64,000 nt of DNA from assembly GCA_913776245.1 (NCBI GenBank), contig CAJYLO010000018.1, positions 60,638-124,637 of the forward strand, written 5' to 3'. The DNA comes from an uncultured Chryseobacterium sp. (GTDB lineage: Bacteria; Bacteroidota; Bacteroidia; Flavobacteriales; Weeksellaceae). Positions 19,110-26,544 of the stretch are shown in pieces (the stretch's first letter is position 1; each line of letters begins with the position of its first letter). Under the pieces are notes generated by a model. It ran no database searches and was not told where the DNA came from. It saw nothing but the letters and a program-made list of their open reading frames with translations. The position numbers were made by a program, and so were the translations under genes.

Positions 19110-19498
19110 CTATCTTCACGATTGATTGATGAGCGAAAAACGCAAACTCAGCAAGTCACCAAGATTGAATAAAAGATAGCAAAAGCAAGAGATTTATATC
19201 TTGATGATCAATTAGATGAAGAGGATTTTGAGCAGTGAAGACAAAAAATAAGGATGAACTTGTCAAACTCTTATCCAAACTCAATTCAAAAAAGGAAACC
19301 AAGAAGGATAAGAACGTAGAACTTAAGCTGGACACGGCTTTGAAAGCTGTTACGAAAATGTCTGAGAGTTATAAAAAAGCAGATTCAGTAGACAAAAGAG
19401 CTATAATTGGTTTGATATTTCCTGAAAAGTTAACCTTTGACAGCAGGAATTTTCAAACCGCAAAAATCAATACTTTGGAAAGAGTATCTTTCAAATAA
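19110..19498 (+). pseudogene. C-terminal remnant of a serine recombinase
   Basis: The 87-codon GTG frame at 19235 reads KKADSVDKRAIIGLIFPEKL and FQTAKIN, the conserved C-terminal coiled-coil end of large serine site-specific recombinases of Bacteroidota (KR.IIGSIFPEK.TF....RTA.IN). Upstream, in two other steps, the same coiled coil continues: VTKIE, then an in-frame TAA, then KIAKARDLYLDDQLDEEDF, then a one-base shift into VKTKNKDEL. The catalytic domain and zinc ribbon are missing. So this is a broken 3' fragment with one nonsense codon and one frameshift, left from a mobile element. It lies about 60 bases from a tRNA-Arg gene. Confidence 0.7.
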
Positions 19499-19518
19499 AG
19501 AACGAATTACGAAACAAA

Positions 19519-19559
19519 AAAACCGACAAAGAAGTGAAAAATCTTCAAATGTCGGTTTT
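19519..19559. terminator. Bidirectional hairpin terminator
   Basis: AAAACCGACA at 19519-19528 pairs with TGTCGGTTTT at 19550-19559; an inner AAGAAG/CTTC pairing extends the stem. A and T tails on both sides suit both directions, including the end of the tRNA transcript. Confidence 0.65.
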
Positions 19560-19560
19560 G

Positions 19561-19634
19561 TGACCTCGACAGGATTCAAACCTGTAACCTTCTGAGCCGT
19601 AATCAGATGCGCTATTCAGTTGCGCCACGAGGCC
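19561..19634 (-). tRNA. tRNA-Arg (anticodon ACG)
   Basis: 74 bases on the minus strand. The acceptor stem is GGCCTCG with CGAGGTC (one G-U pair), discriminator A. The anticodon stem TCTGA/TCAGA encloses loop TTACGGC with anticodon ACG (read as inosine-CG for CGN arginine codons). The T arm is ACAGG-TTTGAAT-CCTGT. CCA is not encoded. Confidence 0.95.
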
Positions 19635-19681
19635 TTGTTTAAGGGTTTGCAAATATAGCACTTTTTTCCGTTCTTTGGAAG

Positions 19682-20734
19682 ATGAAACGCTTTTTTTTAT
19701 TTTTAATTATTTATCTGTTTGCAATTTCCTGTCAAAAAGAGAACGCAAAAACTTTAGAACGTGATATAAAGATCTCAGAACGAGTTCACTATTCAGAAAA
19801 CGGAGAACTTCTGATCATTAAGTCTGGAAAATTGGAAAATAAAATTGATCTCAAAAAAATTCCTTTTCAGAAAGCAATGTTACTTAACTCCAGTTTGATT
19901 GGCTACTTTTCTGAACTCAGTCTGGAAGAAAAAATCACAGGCGTTTCCAGTCCGGAGTATATTTTCTCAGAAAAAATCCATCAGTTGATTAATCAAAATC
20001 AGATTCTCAACATTGGCAATGAGCAGAGATATGACATCGAGAAAATTCTTGCTCATAAGCCGGATGTGATCTTCACCAATTATGTTCCCAATTTTGCCAA
20101 CACTTATGATATCCTGAAGAAAAACGGAATAGAAATGATTTTCCTGGACGAATTTCTGGAGCAAAATGCATTAGAAAAATCAAAATATCTTCTATTATTT
20201 GGAAAACTTTTCGGTGTAGAGGAGCAAGCAGAAAAAGTATTCAAAACTATTGAAAACAATTATAAAAAAATACAAAATTTAGCTCTCAAAACATCTGAAA
20301 AGCCCAAAGTTCTTTGCAACGAGATGTACGGCAGCCAATGGTTTTTGCCTGGAGGAAATTCCTTCGTGGCGAGATTGATTAAAGATGCTGGAGGAAATTA
20401 TATTCTGAAGGATAATAAGGAATCATCTGCCGTACCGCTGAGTTTTGAAGAAGTTTTCATCAAATCGGAAAATGCCGATTACTGGATCAATATCAGTCCG
20501 CATCTTGATAAAAACGAATTACTGATAATGAATCCTAATTACAGCAAAATGAAAGTTTTTAACTCCGGTCACTTATACATGATCAACAACCGGGAAAAAG
20601 ACAGCGCCAATGATTATTTCGAAAGTGGCGTCGTCCGCTGCGACTTGGTACTGCGGGATTATTTCAAGATTTTCCATCCGGAAGATGTAACTTTCAGCGC
20701 AGAACCACTAATCTACATGAAACCTCTTCAATAA
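19682..20734 (+). CDS. ABC transporter substrate-binding lipoprotein (siderophore/cobalamin type)
   Basis: 350 residues. The lipobox LFAISC places the mature lipoprotein at the membrane. The fold is that of class III metal-chelate binding proteins (BtuF/FepB/FhuD): SLEEKITGVSSPEY, YDIEKILAHKPDVIFTNY and the ANTYDILKKNGIEMIFLDEF stretch match the two Rossmann-like lobes joined by a helix. It would bind ferric siderophore or cobalamin for an ABC importer, but no permease or ATPase gene is adjacent, so the partner lies elsewhere. One base separates it from the CPBP protease gene, making a two-gene operon. Confidence 0.85.
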   Translation: MKRFFLFLIIYLFAISCQKENAKTLERDIKISERVHYSENGELLIIKSGKLENKIDLKKIPFQKAMLLNSSLIGYFSELSLEEKITGVSSPEYIFSEKIHQLINQNQILNIGNEQRYDIEKILAHKPDVIFTNYVPNFANTYDILKKNGIEMIFLDEFLEQNALEKSKYLLLFGKLFGVEEQAEKVFKTIENNYKKIQNLALKTSEKPKVLCNEMYGSQWFLPGGNSFVARLIKDAGGNYILKDNKESSAVPLSFEEVFIKSENADYWINISPHLDKNELLIMNPNYSKMKVFNSGHLYMINNREKDSANDYFESGVVRCDLVLRDYFKIFHPEDVTFSAEPLIYMKPLQ

Positions 20735-20735
20735 G

Positions 20736-21551
20736 ATGAAAGACCCAAACTATAAAGTCGATTTTTTTGCAGGAATACTCCTGATCATTGGCCTTTTCGT
20801 GGGCGCATCCATAGCCTATGCAGTGGGACAAGGATTGTCTGCACTTCTACAGAACGACATCAGGGAGAGCGGCTGGTATCAGGCTCTGGCATACGTTCTC
20901 ACATTCACCGCACCGATAATTTTATACGATGTGCTGATGGTGCGGAAAGACGGTATTCAATTAAGATTTAATTTCTCATCACCGCCTGTAAAGGATTACC
21001 TGTTAATTATCCCCATGATGATCGGCATGATGCTGATCGCCGATTACACCACACAGCTCATTCCAACTGAAGGTCCGCTGCTCGGTCCATTGTACAAGAT
21101 GTATATAGAAGCCTTTTCAAAATTGATGACAGAGCCTGCAGCCCTTCTCGTCATGACCGTCATTCTGGCGCCAGTCCTGGAAGAAATACTGTTCCGTGGC
21201 ATCATTTTGAAAGGATTGATCAATAACGGCAGCCAGCCCGTTGCTGCAATTATCATTTCGGCCGTAGTTTTCGGCGTCGTGCATTTCAATCCCTGGCAGT
21301 TTGCGGGCGCATTATTGCTTGGTTTGGTATTAGGTTTGGTGTACTACAAAACCAAATCTTTGCTGATGCCGATTTTGCTCCACGCGTTCAATAATCTCGT
21401 GTCGGCGATGATGATGTTATATTCAGATTCGGAAACATTTTCTGATTGGTTAAAAATTAAACCCGAACTATTATTAGCAGCAGGATTAGCGATTTTTATA
21501 ATCTCATTTTATTTTTTCGCAATCCGTAGAAATATTATTTATAAAAATTAA
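20736..21551 (+). CDS. CPBP-family intramembrane metalloprotease
   Basis: 271 residues with about seven hydrophobic segments. The family motif EEILFRG (E149, E150) and two histidine motifs, VVHFNPW and LLHAFNN, form the presumed metal/active site of the CaaX-protease and bacteriocin-processing (Abi) family. It sits in the inner membrane. Starts one base after the substrate-binding lipoprotein stop, so it is co-transcribed. Substrate unknown. Confidence 0.93.
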   Translation: MKDPNYKVDFFAGILLIIGLFVGASIAYAVGQGLSALLQNDIRESGWYQALAYVLTFTAPIILYDVLMVRKDGIQLRFNFSSPPVKDYLLIIPMMIGMMLIADYTTQLIPTEGPLLGPLYKMYIEAFSKLMTEPAALLVMTVILAPVLEEILFRGIILKGLINNGSQPVAAIIISAVVFGVVHFNPWQFAGALLLGLVLGLVYYKTKSLLMPILLHAFNNLVSAMMMLYSDSETFSDWLKIKPELLLAAGLAIFIISFYFFAIRRNIIYKN

Positions 21552-21554
21552 ATT

Positions 21555-21640
21555 TTGGGCAGCTTAATCCGTCCTCCGTTCCCGCTACCTCGCCAAAGTC
21601 GGGTGAGCTCCACTCAGGCCGGGCTGCATAAGATTCCACG
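21555..21640. repeat. Intergenic repeat element, copy 1
   Basis: Relatively GC-rich block in an AT-rich spacer. It begins GGGCAGC and ends GGGCTGC, with GTTCCCGCTACCTCGCC and GTGAGCTCCACTCAGGCCG inside. A diverged copy lies at 39299-39415. Similar blocks recur between genes in Chryseobacterium/Flavobacterium genomes, to my recollection. Confidence 0.5.
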
Positions 21641-21691
21641 TTTTTACTTGGGAATCAATTATCATATATCAACAATCAATTATTTAAATAA

Positions 21692-22276
21692 ATGGAGATT
21701 TTAGTAGCAACACATAATTTGCACAAGAAAGAAGAAATACAGCAGATATTAGGAGCCGACTATGTAGTGACCAGCCTGTCGGACTACGATTTGAACGAAG
21801 AAATCGTCGAAGATGGTGATACGTTTCAAGCCAACGCTCTCATCAAGGCCAAATATTGTTTTGATAAAACCGGAAAAGCCAGTGTGGGCGACGACAGCGG
21901 ACTGGTAGTAGAAGCCCTCAATGGCCGTCCCGGAATTTATTCGGCGAGATATGCAGGAAATCATAACTTCAAAAAAAATATCGAAAAAGTCCTGTCGGAA
22001 ATGAAGGATGAACCCAACAGAAGAGCTTATTTCATTACAGTATTGTGCTACAAAGATGCCGAAGGCGAACATTACTTCGAAGGTCGCATTTATGGCAATC
22101 TGACGACCGAAGTTTTTGGCGAGGATGGATTCGGTTACGATCCTATTTTTGTTCCGGATGACTACAACCAGACTTTCGCAGAAATGAAAGCTGAAGAAAA
22201 AAACAAAATAAGCCACAGAAGCGAGGCTCTCAAAAAATTTCTGGAATTCCTCAATGCAAAAGGGGGTGTTATATAA
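21692..22276 (+). CDS. rdgB: Non-canonical purine NTP diphosphatase (RdgB/HAM1)
   Basis: 194 residues, full length for the family. It hydrolyses ITP, dITP and XTP to monophosphates and keeps deaminated purines out of nucleic acids. The N-terminus has the substrate-binding ATHNLHKKEEI (usual form T.N..K..E). GDDSGLVVEALNGRPGIYSA and GEDGFGYDPIF are the diagnostic motifs, the latter with the SHR sequence near the C-terminus (ISHRSEAL). Cytoplasmic. Followed after 54 bases by ribonuclease Z. Confidence 0.96.
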   Translation: MEILVATHNLHKKEEIQQILGADYVVTSLSDYDLNEEIVEDGDTFQANALIKAKYCFDKTGKASVGDDSGLVVEALNGRPGIYSARYAGNHNFKKNIEKVLSEMKDEPNRRAYFITVLCYKDAEGEHYFEGRIYGNLTTEVFGEDGFGYDPIFVPDDYNQTFAEMKAEEKNKISHRSEALKKFLEFLNAKGGVI

Positions 22277-22330
22277 TTTTAATATGTTTTTGTATCTTTA
22301 CCCTACAAATTTTTATACCTTCTACATCCA

Positions 22331-23248
22331 TTGAGCACATATCTCACCATTTTAGGATTCAATTCTGCGATTCCAACTATCAATTCTTCTCCAACTTCCC
22401 AGTTTCTGGAGATGGAAGAACGTCATTTTCTCATCGATTGTGGCGAGGGAACACAAGTTCAGATGCGGAAAGCGAAAGTCAGGTTTTCTAAAATCAATCA
22501 TATTTTCATCTCGCATCTTCATGGTGACCATTGTTTTGGGCTACCGGGATTGATCGCATCTTTCAGATTGCTTGGAAGAAAAACACCGCTCAACATCTAT
22601 GGTCCGAAAGGAATTAAGAAAATGCTGGAAACCATATTCGAGATTACTGAAACCTACAAAGGATTTGAGCTTATTTACCATGAGTTAGAAGGCAGACAGT
22701 CCGTAAAAATCTACGAAGACAAAAGGGTAGAGGTTTACACCATTCCTCTCGATCACAGGATATACTGCAATGGTTATCTGTTCCGGGAGAAGCCTAAAGA
22801 AAGACATCTGGATATGAAAGAGATTTCCAAATATAAGGAGATCGAAATTTGTGATTTTCAGAATCTTCGTCTTGGTAAGGATTTTATGCTGGAAAACGGA
22901 ACGGTCATCGATAACAAACTGCTTACAACAGATCCTAAACCCTCCGTTTCTTACGCATTTTGCAGCGATACCAAATACAAAGAAGATATTATTCCCATCA
23001 TTGAAAATGTGGATGTTCTATACCACGAGTCCACTTTTCTTCATCAGCTAAAGGAAATGGCAGATTACACCGGGCATTCAACAGCACTTGAAGCAGCCAC
23101 GATTGCCAAAAAAGCGCAGGTTGGCAAATTGATCTTAGGACATTTCTCCAATCGGTACAGTGATCTTAGCGTTATGACAGACGAATCACGCCAGGTTTTC
23201 CCCAATTCTTTTTTGCCGAAAGCTCTGGAAACCATTAAGATTGGTTAA
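22331..23248 (+). CDS. rnz: Ribonuclease Z
   Basis: 305 residues, normal length. The endonuclease removes 3' trailers from tRNA precursors, needed here because CCA is not encoded in the tRNA genes. Metallo-beta-lactamase motif ISHLHGDHCFGLPG, later zinc ligands in FCSDTKY and LILGHFSNRY, and the tRNA-specific YHES segment are present. Start is TTG at 22331, which gives the conserved STYLTILGFNSAIPT beginning; no ATG fits. Cytoplasmic. Confidence 0.95.
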   Translation: MSTYLTILGFNSAIPTINSSPTSQFLEMEERHFLIDCGEGTQVQMRKAKVRFSKINHIFISHLHGDHCFGLPGLIASFRLLGRKTPLNIYGPKGIKKMLETIFEITETYKGFELIYHELEGRQSVKIYEDKRVEVYTIPLDHRIYCNGYLFREKPKERHLDMKEISKYKEIEICDFQNLRLGKDFMLENGTVIDNKLLTTDPKPSVSYAFCSDTKYKEDIIPIIENVDVLYHESTFLHQLKEMADYTGHSTALEAATIAKKAQVGKLILGHFSNRYSDLSVMTDESRQVFPNSFLPKALETIKIG

Positions 23249-23290
23249 CTTTTGATCAATGATGCTAGCCAGAATCTTAATGTGATCTGA

Positions 23291-24811
23291 TTATAGAATT
23301 CTGTATTCCGGATCTTCGATAATATTGACATCCACTAAATTGTCCGCATTTTCAATCAATTTTCGGCAGTCAGGACTCAGATGTTTCAATCTCAATTTCT
23401 TACCCATACTTTTGTACCGTTCGCTAAGTTTATTCAATGCATCAATGGCGGACATGTCCACCACACGGCTTTCCTTGAAATCAACAATAACTTCGTAGGG
23501 ATCGTTAGAAATATCAAACTTTTCCGAAAAAATAGTAGTGGAACCAAAAAAGAGAGGTCCGAAAATTTCATAGTGCTTTACGCCACTGCCGTCAATGTAA
23601 TGCCTCGCACGGATGCGCTTGGCACTTTCCCATGCAAAGACCAATGCGGAGATAACCACGCCAATCAGCACTGCCAACGCCAGATTATGGAGGAAAACCG
23701 TAATCATTGTTACGATCACCATTACGATGATGTCTGATTTGGGAAAACGTCTTATAGCTTTGAAACTAGCCCACTCGAAAGTTCCTGCAGCCACCATTAT
23801 CATCACGCCAATTAATGCCGCAACGGGCATCTTTCCGATAACCGGCGCACCAAAAAGTATGATCAGAAGAATGACCAGCGCTGCTATGATGCCCGATAAC
23901 CGCGCGCGGGCGCCTGCAGACAGATTCACCAGTGTCTGTGCGATCATTGGACAGCCTCCCATGCCGAAGAAAAAACCATTCAGGATATTAGCGGTGCCTT
24001 GGGCAATACATTCCCGGTTGCCATTCCCTTTAGTATTAGTAATTTCATCCACCAGATTCAGCGTCAGAAGGCCTTCCGTGAGCCCAACGGTAGACATGAT
24101 GACTGCGTAAGGAAAAATTATTTTCAACACGTCATAAGAAAGTGTGATCTCCGGAATATGAAAAGGCGGAAAACCTCCGGCAATATTGGCAATATCGTTC
24201 ACAGTTCTGGTGTGAATCCCAAAAATAATTACCAATGCAAATGTCACTGCAATAGCCACCAAAGAAGCCGGAACTTTTTTGGTAATGCGGGGAAAGGTGA
24301 GCACTACTGCAATCGTCAGCAACACCAAAGCCATCATGGTGTACAAGGATGTACCACTCAGCCAGACATCACTACCCAAAATTTTGAACTGACTGATCTG
24401 GGACATAAAAATCACAATCGCAAGGCCGTTGACAAAACCATACATCACCGGCTGCGGCACCAACCTTATAAACTTTCCTAATTTGAAAATACCAATGAGA
24501 ATCTGAATAACGCCGGCAAGTATCACGGCTCCAAAAACATATTCGATGCCATAAGAAACCATTAGCGGAATCAACACGATCACTGTGGCACCAGCACCTC
24601 CGGAAATCAATCCTGGCCTTCCGCCCAAAATAGCCGTCACCAATCCCATGATGAAAGCGGCGTATAGACCCGTAAGCGGTGAGAATCCCGCAAGGATCGC
24701 AAATGATAATGATTCCGGTATCATAGTCATCGCAACCGTGAGGCCCGCGAAAATTTCGTTTCTGTAATTAACTTTTTGAGAAAAGTCGAAAAGATTCAGC
24801 ATTTTTTGCAT
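23291..24811 (-). CDS. SulP-family anion transporter with STAS domain
   Basis: 506 residues. About 10-12 membrane helices (first 400 residues) with family signatures MIPESLSFAILAGFSPLTGL and GLISGGAGATVIV, then a cytoplasmic STAS domain (about 420-500; EVIVDFKESRVVDMSAIDAL). SulP members carry sulfate, bicarbonate or other dicarboxylates; which anion cannot be told. Starts 16 bases after the MFS gene stop, so the two form an operon transcribed leftward from the promoter at 26037. Faces rnz tail to tail. Confidence 0.92.
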   Translation of the reverse strand: MQKMLNLFDFSQKVNYRNEIFAGLTVAMTMIPESLSFAILAGFSPLTGLYAAFIMGLVTAILGGRPGLISGGAGATVIVLIPLMVSYGIEYVFGAVILAGVIQILIGIFKLGKFIRLVPQPVMYGFVNGLAIVIFMSQISQFKILGSDVWLSGTSLYTMMALVLLTIAVVLTFPRITKKVPASLVAIAVTFALVIIFGIHTRTVNDIANIAGGFPPFHIPEITLSYDVLKIIFPYAVIMSTVGLTEGLLTLNLVDEITNTKGNGNRECIAQGTANILNGFFFGMGGCPMIAQTLVNLSAGARARLSGIIAALVILLIILFGAPVIGKMPVAALIGVMIMVAAGTFEWASFKAIRRFPKSDIIVMVIVTMITVFLHNLALAVLIGVVISALVFAWESAKRIRARHYIDGSGVKHYEIFGPLFFGSTTIFSEKFDISNDPYEVIVDFKESRVVDMSAIDALNKLSERYKSMGKKLRLKHLSPDCRKLIENADNLVDVNIIEDPEYRIL

Positions 24812-24827
24812 GGAAAGTGTTTTTTTT

Positions 24828-26015
24828 TTAATGATTGCTTTTGTTCATTTTTAGCCAGAAAACTAAAGCCAATCCTATCAAAACAATGGCAATACTGAAC
24901 GGAAATATATAATTGAGACCAAATGAGTCGGCCACACCGCCAATCAATGGACCGGTAACACCTAATGAGATATCGATAAACAATCCATATCCGGCCAATG
25001 CCGAACCTTGATTGGCCGCAGGAACTGTTTTCATGGCTAATACACCCAGAGCTGGGAAAATCAGAGAAAAGCCTAAACCTGTAATGCCCGCACCAATCAG
25101 TGCCAGGAACGGATGCGTGGACAGACAAATCATCGTGAGCCCCAAAACTTCGACTGCCAGACTCGCCAGCGCCACATTAATCCCACCAAACCGGTTGATC
25201 GCATTACTGAAAACTAACCGCGAGGCGACAAACAATACGCCGAAAACAGAAAGGCACAACGCACCATTTTGCCAATGGTGGTAATCGTAATACAAAGTTA
25301 TGAAAGTTGAGATCGTAGCGAAGCCCAGGCCACCTAAGGCCAATCCCAGACCATAAGGCGCTACACTTGCAAGAACAGACCAAAATGATTTCTGCAATGA
25401 CGCCTCGCCGGCACCTGTCCTGTTGGCTTTGTTTTTTGCAAGCATAAAACCAATGATTCCCAGAGAGAAAATTAATGATCCGAGTCCGTAAAAACTGAAA
25501 TGCCTAACGATGGTTACACCCAGCGATGCTCCCAGTGCCAGTGCGCTATAGCAGGCAACACCATTATAGGAAATGATTTTAGCGGTATGTTTTTCGCCCA
25601 GGGTCATTATTGCCCAGTTGATGGGACTTGCACCGATCATACCTTCTGCGGCACCGGTGAGTAATCTGGTTACAATAAGCAGCGCAAGACTAATTATGGG
25701 GGAAAATCTGAAATAGTAAGCACACATAAGTATTATGCCGGTAACGGCAAAGCTCAGCATACTTCCGATAACCGCCGGCTTCGGTCCCTGATTATCCACA
25801 ATCCTCCCGGAGTAGGCCCGCATCACAAAAGTCATCACGTACTGAAGACTAATCACCAATCCGGCTACTAACATGCTGAAACCAAGTCCTTTGCTGATAA
25901 ATATCGGAAGTACAGACAGGGATAATCCTATCACCAGATAGCCTAAAAAAGTAAAAAGAACATAAGAAAATAATGTGTAAGAATTCCTTCCCTGTCTTGT
26001 AACTGCTGCATCCAT
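24828..26015 (-). CDS. MFS transporter
   Basis: 395 residues from the ATG at 26015, about 12 membrane helices. It has the MFS loop 2-3 signature in degenerate form (SGRIVDNQGPKPAV) and a central loop rich in charged residues (KNKANRTGAGEAS). It resembles YfcJ/YhhS-type drug or arabinose efflux permeases. The frame opens 8 codons earlier with TTG, but that lies inside the TAACTTTG promoter element, so the ATG is the start. Co-transcribed with the SulP transporter gene. Substrate unknown. Confidence 0.88.
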   Translation of the reverse strand: MDAAVTRQGRNSYTLFSYVLFTFLGYLVIGLSLSVLPIFISKGLGFSMLVAGLVISLQYVMTFVMRAYSGRIVDNQGPKPAVIGSMLSFAVTGIILMCAYYFRFSPIISLALLIVTRLLTGAAEGMIGASPINWAIMTLGEKHTAKIISYNGVACYSALALGASLGVTIVRHFSFYGLGSLIFSLGIIGFMLAKNKANRTGAGEASLQKSFWSVLASVAPYGLGLALGGLGFATISTFITLYYDYHHWQNGALCLSVFGVLFVASRLVFSNAINRFGGINVALASLAVEVLGLTMICLSTHPFLALIGAGITGLGFSLIFPALGVLAMKTVPAANQGSALAGYGLFIDISLGVTGPLIGGVADSFGLNYIFPFSIAIVLIGLALVFWLKMNKSNH

Positions 26016-26036
26016 AACCAATAAAAAATAAAGATG

Positions 26037-26044
26037 CAAAGTTA
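26037..26044 (-). promoter_or_regulatory. -7 promoter element for MFS-SulP operon
   Basis: Minus strand TAACTTTG, a perfect TAnnTTTG, 21 bases before the ATG at 26015. A weak TTTTAG lies about 20 bases upstream as -33. It decides the start of the MFS gene. Confidence 0.6.
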
Positions 26045-26098
26045 CCTCAGATTAGATTATCCTGGACTAAAACACCATTAACAATAATTAATGTTAAA

Positions 26099-26395
26099 TT
26101 AGACAACGTCTATACTCACAATTAGTACAGAAATGATGATGCACAGCAAAGCCAGAAAGAATAAAACATCGGCAATACCTTCTAGCATCCGGGAAGTTTT
26201 GACACGTTCGGTTTTCATGGCAAGAAAGGAGAGCGCGCAACTGATGGACAGGCTGAAAATGGCACTTACTGTAAAAATATCAAGGTAAAGGTGATGAGGA
26301 AATTTGGCAATTTTCAATGATGTCAAAATGACGAGACAAAATCCCAACAAATTGGTGGACGCATTCAGAATATGTGGAGCCGTTTTATTCATCAT
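26099..26395 (-). CDS. Small inner-membrane protein, unknown function
   Basis: 98 residues with three hydrophobic segments (about residues 10-28, 36-60 and 73-96). No motif that names a family. ATG start; the stop lies 55 bases before the MFS promoter region on the same strand. Unknown function. Confidence 0.6.
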   Translation of the reverse strand: MMNKTAPHILNASTNLLGFCLVILTSLKIAKFPHHLYLDIFTVSAIFSLSISCALSFLAMKTERVKTSRMLEGIADVLFFLALLCIIISVLIVSIDVV

Positions 26396-26493
26396 TCAAA
26401 ATTATTCAATTGTCCTCAATTCTGCGTCTTATTTTCTTTTTTTAATGAATAATTATTAGTTCTTAAAATTTTCTTTAAAGCTTTAAAATATCA

Positions 26494-26528
26494 TTTTCGT
26501 AAAAATTAGCGGAAAAATTTTATATTTG
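26494..26528 (+). promoter_or_regulatory. Promoter of the fused E1 dehydrogenase
   Basis: TTTTCG at 26494-26499, a 21-base spacer, then TATATTTG at 26521-26528 (perfect TAnnTTTG). The ATG is 16 bases downstream. Confidence 0.65.
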
Positions 26529-26544
26529 TCAAAACTCTATTGTT

